A DNA stretch of 10,041 nucleotides, taken from positions 1 through 10,041 of the forward strand of contig JAJEAQ010000630.1 of assembly GCA_022822685.1 (NCBI GenBank). Direction: 5' to 3'. Position 1 is the first letter of the stretch, and each line of letters begins with the position of its first letter. The notes beneath the pieces were generated by a model. The model was not told the origin of the DNA. It did no database searches and saw nothing but the letters and a program-made list of their open reading frames with translations. This document shows, in pieces, positions 1 to 6,085 of this stretch. The position numbers and the translations under genes are program-made. Source of the DNA: Trichodesmium sp. jk18x7bins.61 (lineage in GTDB: Bacteria; Cyanobacteriota; Cyanobacteriia; Cyanobacteriales; Microcoleaceae).

Positions 1-5
1 CATGA

Positions 6-188
6 GAGCCAAAATGGGAAAGATTGAAGTTTTCCGAAGCCGGATGGGGTGAAAATCCCTGGATTTCCATGGGAGGTGGGGAACGTGATGGTTCCTTAGG
101 AGCTCCTACCAACGAAGAACGCCAATTTCTCAAGGCATTAGAGGAAGTAGCATTTATAGCTCTTCGCGCTGGTATAGTTACAGATTGA
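6..188 (+). pseudogene. Unrecognised 60-codon open reading tail at left edge
   Basis: An open frame of 60 codons runs from just after a TGA at 3-5 to a TGA stop at 186-188. The translation looks protein-like, with a Trp/Gly-rich first half (WERLKF, GWGENPWISMGGGE) and an amphipathic helix-like end (NEERQFLKALEEVAFIALRAG). The only in-frame ATG is at 69, which would leave a 39-residue peptide, and I see no ribosome binding site for it. Because the frame is closed by a stop at the very edge, it cannot be a simple continuation of an upstream gene; a frameshifted or nonsense-mutated 3' end of a gene lying to the left would fit. I do not recognise the family. It is convergent with the Anbu-like relic at 550-1318. 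Confidence 0.3.
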
Positions 189-395
189 AACAAGGGAACT
201 GCTAAGTAAAAGGAGATCCAATCCTGATTTGTAAATACGCAAGAGCGAAGCGCTATAGTTTGTGATTTTTCCCCTATCTCTATTTATACAGGACAAGTTA
301 CACCAACTCACATAACTACTTCTACAAAACAATCCAGATATTGTTTTGCTCTTGGCTTTCTGAAAAATTGTGTTGCTGAAAGTTCAGGTAGAAGG

Positions 396-416
396 AAAAA
401 GTGATAACCACTTTTT
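396..416. terminator. Candidate bidirectional hairpin terminator
   Basis: AAAAAGTG (396-403) and CACTTTTT (409-416) form a perfect 8-bp stem around the loop ATAAC. Runs of A before and T within the 3' arm make it resemble a weak factor-independent terminator readable on both strands. It sits between two convergent reading frames. Confidence 0.35.
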
Positions 417-488
417 GTCGTGTTATGTCAGTCTAATGAAGCGACACCTCACCTAAAAATGTGTAAATCCCAAACTAAACTAAATTAT

Positions 489-524
489 TCCCCACTCAGC
501 TAAATATTCTGGATGGGGATTTTT
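489..524 (+). terminator. Rho-independent terminator-like hairpin
   Basis: TCCCCACTCAG (489-499) pairs with CTGGATGGGGA (509-519) with one C/A mismatch and one G-U pair, around a 9-base AT-rich loop. The stem is followed directly by five T residues (520-524). On the plus strand this has the usual form of an intrinsic terminator. It lies 300 bases past the stop at 188, so the transcript it ends is uncertain. Confidence 0.5.
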
Positions 525-549
525 GATAGGTTAAATTTTCCTTCTTCGT

Positions 550-1318
550 TCAATCAATCAAAATATTTTCCTGAGATTCTTGACAATCATATAACCAATT
601 TAGATTTGGCATTTCATCAAGAGCTTGTTTGAGAGCCTCCTCCCAGAACTTTCTAACTTTCGCCAAATAGGGGTCTCCCAAACGCATTTGCAACCGATAC
701 CTAACTTTAAAAGTATCTTTTTCATACATCACCAAATTAATCGGTGGTTCGACTGAAAGATTAGACTTCATAGTAGAATTTAGAGAAACTAAAGCACATT
801 TAGCTGCCGCCTCCAAAGGAGTGTAAAAACTCAAAGCCCTATCTAATATAGGTTTACCGTATTTAGTTTCTCCAATTTGTAAAAAAAGGTGTTTCTTGAG
901 TCGCAGAAATACAATTTCCTTGAGTATAAATCAAAAATAATTCCGGGTCTTGTCCTTGAATTTGACCTCCCAATAAAATATTACATCCTGTATTTATCCT
1001 GTCTTTTTGTAGCTAAGAATAGTCTTGTTCTTGAATTTGTCGAATTTTCCCCCCAATGTAGCGAGCAATTTCATAGAGGGTAGGGAGAGTATGAAGATTA
1101 TTCCCTTCAGAAATTTTTAAATCTTTTTTTAGCTCGGTAACGACTGCTTGAGTAATTGATAAGTTCCCAGAAGTGCTAATTAGGATTACCCGCTCTCCAG
1201 TTAGAGAAAAATCAAATAGCTTCAGATAAGTAGAAATATAATCTACTCCCGCATTAGTACGAGAGTCAGAGGCCATTACTATACCAGATTCAGTAATAAT
1301 ACCAAGACAATAAGTCAT
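550..1318 (-). pseudogene. Anbu-type (COG3484) proteasome-like protease, two lesions
   Basis: The read-through product is about 256 residues, the normal length for Anbu, a bacterial proteasome-beta/HslV relative that forms ring assemblies and uses an N-terminal threonine. The start MTYCLGI places Thr2 as the nucleophile after Met removal. MASDSRTNAGVDYIST (15-30) and Lys33 match the conserved block around the catalytic Asp and Lys. The C-terminal part has the family motifs AAAKCALVSLNSTMKSNLSV and VRYRLQ. Two lesions break it: a TAG at 1013-1015, after which the same frame continues with INTGCNILLGGQIQG, and a seven-A run (881-887, plus strand) where removing one base restores the frame into FLQIGETKYGKPILDRAL. 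The ATG at 1318 is the only sensible start; no clear Shine-Dalgarno precedes it. The protein is probably inactive unless one or both lesions are sequencing errors; family identity is secure. Confidence 0.85.
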
Positions 1319-1327
1319 ATTTTAAGT

Positions 1328-1387
1328 AAGTCAAAAGTCTAAAATTAAAAGTCAAAAGCAAGAGAATAAGTCATAGACTTTTGACTT
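1328..1387. repeat. AGTCAAAAGTC inverted repeat upstream of Anbu relic
   Basis: AAGTCAAAAGTCTA (1328-1341) and TAGACTTTTGACTT (1374-1387) are a perfect 14-bp inverted repeat with a 32-base spacer, and the spacer contains a partial third copy (AAAAGTCAAAAG at 1347-1358). Such AGTCAAAAGTC strings are familiar as dispersed short repeats in Nostocales. It lies just upstream of the Anbu start, so it could also affect that promoter. Confidence 0.5.
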
Positions 1388-1564
1388 TATGAACTATTTT
1401 TGCAAAAATCTTGTCATTTTGTTGTGCAGGATGCAATTTTTTTCAGGATTTATCAGTAGTCTCATATAGGCAATTAAACTTAGTAAAATCAGTACACTGC
1501 TCTCAAAAGACAGTACTAGCCTTTGATAAGACAAGGTTGCAACTACTTGAGGTAACTAACTACC

Positions 1565-1765
1565 TAAGAGACTGTTTGTAAAGCGAATATTAAGATAGCT
1601 AGAGTGTTGAATTATGGTGGGTTACGGCGGACAACTAAAATTATTTATTTAAACCCCGCCCTTGAGGTATACCCCGCCCGTAAGGGCGGGGTATTATGAG
1701 GAGATATCGACCCCATGGCCCACCATACGCAAGAATTTAATCTCAGTTTTACAAACAGCCTCTAA
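1565..1765. mobile_element. MITE-like element with nested inverted repeats
   Basis: The outer arms 1565-1582 and 1748-1765 match as inverted repeats at 16 of 18 positions (core CTGTTTGTAAA). A second inverted pair lies inside: TATGGTGGG at 1613-1621 against CCCACCATA at 1719-1727, extending to 12 of 15. The centre holds the hairpin ACCCCGCCC-GTAA-GGGCGGGGT (1671-1692) and an extra ACCCCGCCC copy at 1653-1661. There is no transposase frame. The overall size of about 200 bp and the terminal repeats suggest a non-autonomous element. I could not define a clean target-site duplication. Confidence 0.55.
1671..1692. repeat. GC-rich perfect hairpin inside the MITE
   Basis: ACCCCGCCC and GGGCGGGGT form a 9-bp perfect stem with a GTAA loop. 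It is strikingly GC-rich in an AT-rich surround. Confidence 0.6.
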
Positions 1766-2284
1766 CAACTCTGCTTCCCTTTGTGGAGTAGAAAACATTA
1801 TTTGTGCATCTGTCAGGGTTAAATTCTGATCTGATGAATATGTAGTTAGTTCCAAACTCTAGAACCCTAAAATGATAACTTTAAGATCTGAAATCAATTT
1901 TTCTAGGTATAGCCACCTACTATGATAAATGTTAAAATTTTTAAAATAGTATTGAGTAGTGTAAAGTCCCCCTAGGTAGCAATTTGAAGGCTTCCAATAA
2001 CTTAGTTTGATGGAGTTAAACTCTCTGGCACTTGAATGTGATGCTTCCATAATAGTATAGCTTGCTTCCTTTAGAGCAGCTAGTCTTTTCACATCGTTAG
2101 GACTTACGCAACATAACGTATTTCCGTCATTACGTTAGCGTCGGCTTTGCATCAGCAAAGTCATCTCAAGTCGGTTTTTGCGTTTCTCATGCGTTAGCCC
2201 TGATCCCATAGCTAATACAGTTAGGGCTTCCCATACTCCATCATGGTCAGAACTTCCTTGGAGGGATATTCCTCTTAACAACAT
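1766..2284 (-). pseudogene. Broken unrecognised reading frame split by a repeat
   Basis: Three open segments on the minus strand lie in one frame: an ATG at 2284 running to a TAA at 2135-2137, a GTG at 2092 running to a TAG at 1859-1861, and a continuation from 1858 to a TAA at 1694-1696. The first gives GISLQGSSDHDGVWEALT, the second KRLAALKEASYTIMEASHSS, the third LTLTDAQIMFSTPQREAELL. These look like real protein. The gap between the first two is repeat DNA beginning GTTAGGACTTACGCA. The last codons (after about 1765) come from the MITE at 1565-1765. My reading is one ancestral gene interrupted by one element, truncated by another and carrying one nonsense codon. I do not recognise the family. 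The single-gene interpretation is inference; each segment could be a chance frame. Confidence 0.35.
2096..2200. repeat. GTTAGGACTTACGCA-type dispersed repeat
   Basis: The stretch begins GTTAGGACTTACGCA (2096-2110), a terminal string often seen in Nostocales short repeats. It contains two perfect hairpins: TAACGTA/TACGTTA (2114-2120 with 2131-2137) and CTTTGC-ATCA-GCAAAG (2145-2160). The far end is not sharply defined; I place it near 2200, where protein-like coding resumes on the minus strand. No matching inverted terminal repeat was found, so whether this is a whole element or one end of one is open. Confidence 0.45.
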
Positions 2285-2694
2285 AATTTTAGTGAAGTGC
2301 GGATTATAAACCACTTAAATTTTTATCATACAGCATCTGCCAGGATGAATCCCAGACTAAGAATTTTAGTGTGGGGCTTCTCCCACAAGCAGCTCTAAAT
2401 CTAAAACTTTTGAAGAAAGGTAGAAAGCACAGGGAGAAATGTGATAGGGGTTCTAAACCCAAGCAATTTTAAACACTGTTAAGAATGTGGGGTTTTCAAC
2501 CCTTAATTGTAGAAACAGTTAAGCTTTTTCTTACTCCTCCCTCATCCCTACTGAAGGCTCATAATAAATAGCCAGAAAAAACTTATTTAAGAAAAATTCA
2601 AGAAAAGTGTAATGCCCGCCCGCTTTTCTTGTTAGTTCAGAGTAGGATGATTCCAACCCCTACCATTGTAGGTATCTAGCGGGAATTAGATTTT
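2285..2694. promoter_or_regulatory. Leader of the sigma factor gene, several palindromes
   Basis: I see no gene here. From left to right it holds a hairpin TGTGGG-GCTTCT-CCCACA (2370-2387), two similar 13-base palindromes GGGTTCTAAACCC (2448-2460) and GGGTTTTCAACCC (2490-2502), a 9-bp inverted repeat CAAGAAAAG/CTTTTCTTG with a 15-base loop (2599-2631), and CCTAC-CATT-GTAGG (2659-2672), 23 bases before the ATG. These are plausible operator or leader-RNA elements for the group 2 sigma gene, but no function is shown. I could not pick one promoter with confidence. Confidence 0.4.
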
Positions 2695-3654
2695 ATGAAC
2701 ACTGCTAAAACCTCAGACACCGATTCTGTACGTGCTTACTTAAGAGAAATTGGCCGTGTGCCACTATTAACCCATGAAGAAGAAATTCTCTATGGAAAAC
2801 AGGTACAACGCTTGACAACTTTGCAGGAAGAGAATCAATCCTTAGCTGAAAAGTTAGGTCGTGAGCCAACATTAGCAGAATGGGCTGAGTCAACAGAACT
2901 CTCAAGTTATGAATTGCAGCGAATTATTAGACAAGGAGAAAGAGCCAAGCGCAAAATGGTAGAGGCTAATTTACGATTGGTGGTATCTGTTGCTAAAAAG
3001 TATATCAAACGAAATGTAGATTTGCTGGACTTAATTCAAGAAGGCACTATCGGTATGCAGCGAGGTGTGGAAAAGTTTGACCCGACTAAGGGTTATAGAT
3101 TTTCTACTTATGCTTATTGGTGGATTCGTCAGGCCATAACTAGAGCGATCGCAGAAAAAGGTCGTACAATTCGTTTACCAATCCACATTACAGAAAAGCT
3201 GAATAAGATTAAAAAAGCCCAACGCCAATTGACTCAAAAACTAGGACGTTCTGCTACTACCATTGAAATAGCAGAGGAACTAGATTTAACTCCAAAACAA
3301 GTTCGTGAATGTTTGGAGCGGGCTCGTTTGCCCTTATCACTAGATTTACGAGTTGGGGATAATCAAGATACAGAGCTAGGAGACTTACTTGAAGATACAG
3401 GAGCCTCTCCAGAAGATTATGCTCTCCAATCTTCCATGCGAAATGATTTAGAATTAATCATGGCTGACTTAAGTCCTCAACAAAAGGAAGTTTTAGCCTT
3501 AAGGTTTGGCTTAGAAGATGGACAAAGCATGACTCTATCAAAAATTGGCGATCGCCTCAATATTAGTCGTGAAAGAGTACGACAAATAGAAAGAGAAGCT
3601 CTGAGTAAACTTCGTAAAAGAAAACAAGATATGAATGATTATTTAGCTAGTTAA
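2695..3654 (+). CDS. Group 2 sigma-70 factor (SigB/SigD-like)
   Basis: This is a promoter-recognition subunit for RNA polymerase, 319 residues, with no region 1.1, as is usual for cyanobacterial group 2 (non-essential, stress- or nutrient-responsive) sigma factors. Region 1.2 begins at about residue 10 (DSVRAYLREIGRVPLLTHEE). Region 2 spans about 83-162, with DLIQEGTIGMQRGVEKFDP and the -10-reading helix YRFSTYAYWWIRQAITRAI (134-152). Region 3 follows at about 163-220. Region 4 spans about 251-312, with the -35-reading helix-turn-helix around LSKIGDRLNISRERVRQIE. All regions are intact. The ATG at 2695 is followed at once by the conserved N-terminus, though only a weak GGGA lies upstream. The palindromic leader hints at regulation. 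The gene stands alone, followed by mobile-element debris. Overall wording resembles the SigB/SigD branch most, but the subgroup cannot be fixed without a tree. Confidence 0.96.
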   Translation: MNTAKTSDTDSVRAYLREIGRVPLLTHEEEILYGKQVQRLTTLQEENQSLAEKLGREPTLAEWAESTELSSYELQRIIRQGERAKRKMVEANLRLVVSVAKKYIKRNVDLLDLIQEGTIGMQRGVEKFDPTKGYRFSTYAYWWIRQAITRAIAEKGRTIRLPIHITEKLNKIKKAQRQLTQKLGRSATTIEIAEELDLTPKQVRECLERARLPLSLDLRVGDNQDTELGDLLEDTGASPEDYALQSSMRNDLELIMADLSPQQKEVLALRFGLEDGQSMTLSKIGDRLNISRERVRQIEREALSKLRKRKQDMNDYLAS

Positions 3655-3666
3655 GGATAGTCAATG

Positions 3667-3690
3667 GCTCCACCGTTTAGACGGTGGGGC
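3667..3690 (+). terminator. Hairpin just after the sigma gene
   Basis: GCTCCACCGT and ACGGTGGGGC form a 10-bp stem (one G-U pair) with a TTAG loop, 12 bases after the sigma stop. No T tract follows, so it is not a textbook intrinsic terminator. It resembles the terminal hairpins that flank IS200/IS605-type tnpB elements in cyanobacteria, and a tnpB relic lies 220 bases downstream. It may serve as an mRNA 3' end, be an old transposon end, or both. Confidence 0.45.
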
Positions 3691-3693
3691 TTG

Positions 3694-3869
3694 TGATACC
3701 AAATCCGGTTATGAAAGCGTAGCTCCTCCCGAATGAGGCAAATGTACATTTTCCAAATCATCTATAACCATGCTTGCCTCTTGCCTCTTGCCTTTCCCTC
3801 TTAACAAAGACCTCGCCCGCCCCGGCGGGGTTTAAATAAAGCTCCCATCGCGCGCCGGATTTAGTATGA
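3694..3869. mobile_element. 176-bp MITE with GATACCAAATCCGG-type ends
   Basis: TGATACCAAATCCGG (3694-3708) and CCGGATTTAGTATGA (3855-3869) are inverted repeats matching at 13 of 15 positions. The interior has no coding frame. It contains three TTGCCTC-type heptamers and a GC-rich palindrome (about 3816-3829) followed by a 17-base string shared with the element at 1565-1765. The ends are of a kind commonly dispersed in Nostocales genomes. It probably moved using a transposase supplied elsewhere. Confidence 0.6.
3774..3794 (+). repeat. TTGCCTC heptamer tandem repeat
   Basis: Two exact TTGCCTC units (3774-3780, 3781-3787) and a third variant TTGCCTT (3788-3794) stand in tandem. This is a short tandemly repeated repetitive (STRR) heptamer typical of heterocystous cyanobacteria. 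Confidence 0.75.
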
Positions 3870-3911
3870 TGTACCCACAGGCTTCGCTATCGCTTTTATT
3901 GTGGGCTTCTG

Positions 3912-4234
3912 ATGTTGTTAAAAACGGCCAGTTTTAGACTTAGCTATCACAACCTTCTCGCTGAAGTTTCCCAACGCAACAATAAACGTAAAAACCATAG
4001 TAAATCTATACGTAAACTAGCACAACGTGAAAGTATAATCCATCAAAAAATTGCCAGAAGCCAGAAATATTTTCAATATAAGACCGCACACAAATTACCT
4101 ATAACAGGTAAAAAAGTCTTTTTCCATATACATACTGCATAATGATTTAGAGATTTATATTTTTTGTCGAACTCACGTTAAATAAATCTTGGCTAGATAC
4201 TGCATTTGGAAAATTCTTTAATATCCAAGGTTAG
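3912..4234 (+). pseudogene. tnpB: tnpB (OrfB) relic of an IS200/IS605-type element
   Basis: The first 76 codons (3912-4142) contain RKLAQRESIIHQKIARSQKY and FQYKTAHKLPITGKKVFF, which match the central helical region of TnpB, an RNA-guided nuclease of IS200/IS605 and IS607 elements (typically KxHxKIAxxRKDFxHKTAHxL). In another frame, 4178-4234 reads LNKSWLDTAFGKFFNIQG, the family's SWLDAAFGxFFNILG motif. The stretch that normally lies between these blocks, including the catalytic EDLN segment, is missing or scrambled, and neither the N-terminal third nor the C-terminal zinc ribbon is present. The remnant therefore has at least one frameshift plus an internal deletion and cannot be functional. 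The ATG at 3912 is probably fortuitous. Hairpins at 3667 and 3816 may be remains of its ends. Family identification rests on motif memory, but two independent blocks in the correct order make it firm. Confidence 0.8.
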
Positions 4235-4875
4235 GTAGTTGCAAAAGCATTTCATGTTGCGGAGTAAAACGTGCTTAGTAAAACGTGCTTAGTTGTAGAA
4301 TTTAAGCCCGAATATATAATATCTCCATCACGCATCAAATTATAGGTGGAGTTGGGAGCGTGCCTGGCAATAACTGGCTTGGGAGCGCAAATTATAACAT
4401 GTGTATGCTTAATTAACCCCAAGAAAAGACAAGCAAAAAAAATCTGATGATGGCTGATAAAAAAAGGTTGTGCCTCCAGCTATAAGCTTTTGCCGTACCC
4501 GACATTATCTAGAACAAACCTTACGCCTCTCCTGCTTATCCCATAGCTTATCGTAGATTATAGATGGGAACTGCATGAGGGGTGAAGTTCAATCGCCATT
4601 ATGTTACGATTAAGGTGGTTTGAATCCCAAAAGTTCTGGTATGTCCTAGAACTTAAAAGCCAGCATCAATAGGCAAACCATAGGTAGGAAAGTTATCTAT
4701 AGAAACTAATCGATTCTAGTTAAATCGGCAACCTAGAAACTTGATTGGCAAGAAAAAGCTAAATAACAGAAGGCATAAATGTAGTATATAAAATCGGTAC
4801 TTCAGTCAATCAAAATATACTTTCAATAGCAAAATATAAAAAAAATGGAAAAATTTCTTGAAACGGAGGTAGAAA
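4235..4875. other. 641-base gene-free spacer before the DUF760 gene
   Basis: No coding frame convinced me. Visible structure: a 14-base unit AGTAAAACGTGCTT repeated exactly twice in tandem (4263-4290); a direct repeat TTGGGAGCG at 4352-4360 and 4379-4387; and an imperfect long hairpin at 4526-4580. An AT-rich stretch (TATATAAAAT near 4785-4794) may hold the promoter of the DUF760 gene, but I see no matching -35. A 13-codon frame from the ATG at 4845 overlaps the DUF760 start; it lacks support as a real leader peptide. Confidence 0.4.
4263..4290 (+). repeat. 14-base tandem duplication
   Basis: AGTAAAACGTGCTT occurs twice without a mismatch (4263-4276 and 4277-4290). It looks like a recent slippage or tandem duplication just after the tnpB relic. 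Confidence 0.7.
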
Positions 4876-5217
4876 GTGACCAATAGAAGAAATCAAGCAT
4901 CAGAATTTTTTGAAGAAGATTCAGAAGCAGGGAATTTACTTTGGCAATATGTCCAATCTATGAGTCCAGATACAGTTTCTCAATTATCACAACCTAATTC
5001 TCAAGAAGTTTTTCAAGTAATGGAACGTAATATTATTGGACTTCTAGGCCATCTCCCTTCAGAACAGTTTAATGTCAGTGTCACTACAAGTCGAGAGAAC
5101 TTGGGTAAATTATTAGCTTCAGCAATGATAAGTGGCTATTTTCTCAGAAATGCTGAACAGAGAATGACGTTTGAAAAGTCTTTGCATGGAAATCAAACCA
5201 TGAATAATGAGGATTAG
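4876..5217 (+). CDS. DUF760 family protein
   Basis: This is a 113-residue protein of the DUF760 family, conserved in cyanobacteria and plastid-bearing eukaryotes. In plants some members are chloroplast proteins; the molecular role is not established to my knowledge. The core spans residues 20-102: NLLWQYVQSMSPDTVSQLSQ, then EVFQVMERNIIGLLGHLPSE, then TTSRENLGKLLASAMISGYF, ending LRNAEQRMTFEKSL. It looks all-helical and soluble, with no signal peptide or membrane segment. The GTG at 4876 is chosen because GGAGG (4865-4869) stands six bases upstream and no in-frame ATG precedes the conserved core. The acidic N-terminus (FFEEDSEAG) and the short polar tail (HGNQTMNNED) are typical variable ends. 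The gene stands alone and is followed by the structured element at 5263-5344, which may end its transcript. Confidence 0.9.
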   Translation: MTNRRNQASEFFEEDSEAGNLLWQYVQSMSPDTVSQLSQPNSQEVFQVMERNIIGLLGHLPSEQFNVSVTTSRENLGKLLASAMISGYFLRNAEQRMTFEKSLHGNQTMNNED

Positions 5218-5262
5218 TTAGTTTTATTAGGGTATAAAAAAAATCAAACGTAGTATTTAGCA

Positions 5263-5344
5263 ATTAAACGGAGATTGCATAAATTTCCTCCCGCAAGGAT
5301 TTCTCACCTCTCTATACGGTGAGTAGGAATTGCGGGCGTTTAAT
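5263..5344 (+). repeat. 82-base three-tier hairpin element
   Basis: Three perfect stems are nested: ATTAAACG/CGTTTAAT (5263-5270 with 5337-5344), CCCGCAA/TTGCGGG (5290-5296 with 5330-5336) and CTCACC/GGTGAG (5303-5308 with 5318-5323). A 19-base single-sided bulge separates the first two stems on the 5' side only; on the 3' side they abut. The second and third are separated by a symmetric 6-by-6 internal loop. A T-rich stretch (TTTAATTTTATA) overlaps and follows the outer 3' arm. It could be the terminator of the DUF760 transcript, a palindromic mobile element or an RNA motif. Confidence 0.55.
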
Positions 5345-5564
5345 TTTATACTGTCACACGAATATGGAGATAATCCTATGTGTAAAGTTTTGAGTTTAAA
5401 TGTTACCAATTCTACAAAAATGATCTGACTTTGGCCATTATGAATTTATGGTAATCCTGTACAAGTAGTGATATGAGTTGATGTAACCTTATATGTGTAA
5501 GGAAAAATAGTACAAAAATTACTACTTCTATAGCACTACCTAATTCATCAATATTCAATCGAAC
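5345..5564. other. Spacer upstream of the Nudix gene
   Basis: There is no gene here. The stretch is AT-rich with a small palindrome CCTTA-TATGTG-TAAGG (5487-5502), about 65 bases before the Nudix start. The string TATGTGTAA recurs at 5379-5387 and 5492-5500. No ribosome binding site or consensus promoter stands out. Confidence 0.35.
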
Positions 5565-5969
5565 ATGATATTACCTCACAAGTCTGTTGGTGTTGCTGTT
5601 ATATGGAATGAAGCGAGACAAATTTTGATCGATAAGCGACCACCAAAAGAATCTTTTGGTGGTTTATGGGAATTTCCTGGTGGTAAACAAGAATCCGATG
5701 AAACTATAAAAGCTTGTATTAAAAGAGAAATTTTAGAGGAATTAGGAATTGATATTACAGTCGAAGAACATTTAATCACAATAGATCATAGCTATTCTGA
5801 AATCAGAGTTAGGCTTCATGTCTACCATTGTTACTACTTGGGTGGAATACCAAAAACTATCGAATGTGAAGAGTTTAGATGGGTTACTCTAGATGAAATT
5901 GAGCAATTTACTTTTCCTCCAGCTAATCAAGAAATTATCAAAGCTCTCAGGAAAAATTATGAACCCTAG
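5565..5969 (+). CDS. Nudix hydrolase, MutT-like (8-oxo-dGTPase candidate)
   Basis: This is a 134-residue soluble enzyme of the Nudix superfamily, which hydrolyses nucleoside diphosphate-linked compounds with Mg2+. The Nudix box at residues 40-62 is complete: Gly40, five residues, Glu46, seven residues, then REILEELGI (54-62) carrying the metal-binding glutamates. The preceding LIDKRPPKESFGGLWEFPGG (21-40) closely resembles MutT, which clears oxidised dGTP (8-oxo-dGTP) from the nucleotide pool, and the later EFRWVTLDEI also fits that subgroup. Substrate is inferred from similarity, since Nudix specificity is hard to call from sequence. The ATG at 5565 gives the usual MutT N-terminus (KSVGVAVIWN), although no Shine-Dalgarno is visible. 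In some bacteria MutT-like domains are fused to other repair enzymes; here it is stand-alone. It converges with sasA, 116 bases away. Confidence 0.93.
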   Translation: MILPHKSVGVAVIWNEARQILIDKRPPKESFGGLWEFPGGKQESDETIKACIKREILEELGIDITVEEHLITIDHSYSEIRVRLHVYHCYYLGGIPKTIECEEFRWVTLDEIEQFTFPPANQEIIKALRKNYEP

Positions 5970-6085
5970 AGTCATACTTTTAATCAAAACTTTCCTGGCT
6001 ATTTTTAGCTACTCACAAAGGCAATCATTTGAGGTTTGGTGAGTCTTGATATGTGTAAAAGTCAACAATAATCAAAAAACCAACA

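Larger units (their letters stand above)
189..549. other. Gene-free spacer between convergent relics
   Basis: No convincing coding frame is visible here. The stretch holds two hairpins, at 396-416 and 489-519, listed separately. Both fit a transcription stop between the plus-strand tail ending at 188 and the minus-strand Anbu relic ending at 550. The rest is AT-rich and without recognisable motifs. Confidence 0.5.

Noticed and set aside
138..332. 64-codon minus-strand frame
   Set aside because: Low-complexity Ser/Leu/Cys-rich translation, overlaps the better plus-strand tail, no ribosome site and no family resemblance.
889..1083. 64-codon plus-strand frame
   Set aside because: Lies antisense within the Anbu gene, whose reading is clearly supported by family motifs.
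550..2092. TAG suppression (recoding of amber) as an explanation for two frames broken by TAG
   Set aside because: One gene also needs a frameshift correction and the other is interrupted by repeats, so ordinary decay explains both. No suppressor tRNA or pyrrolysine genes are visible.
2705..2905. 66-codon minus-strand frame inside the sigma gene
   Set aside because: Shadow of a strongly conserved coding sequence on the other strand.
3774..3794. Heptamer repeats considered as the start of a CRISPR array
   Set aside because: Units are contiguous seven-base tandem copies with no spacers, typical of cyanobacterial STRR repeats.
4845..4886. 13-codon frame overlapping the DUF760 start as a leader peptide
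   Set aside because: The GGAGG lies inside it and serves the GTG at 4876; nothing supports its own translation.
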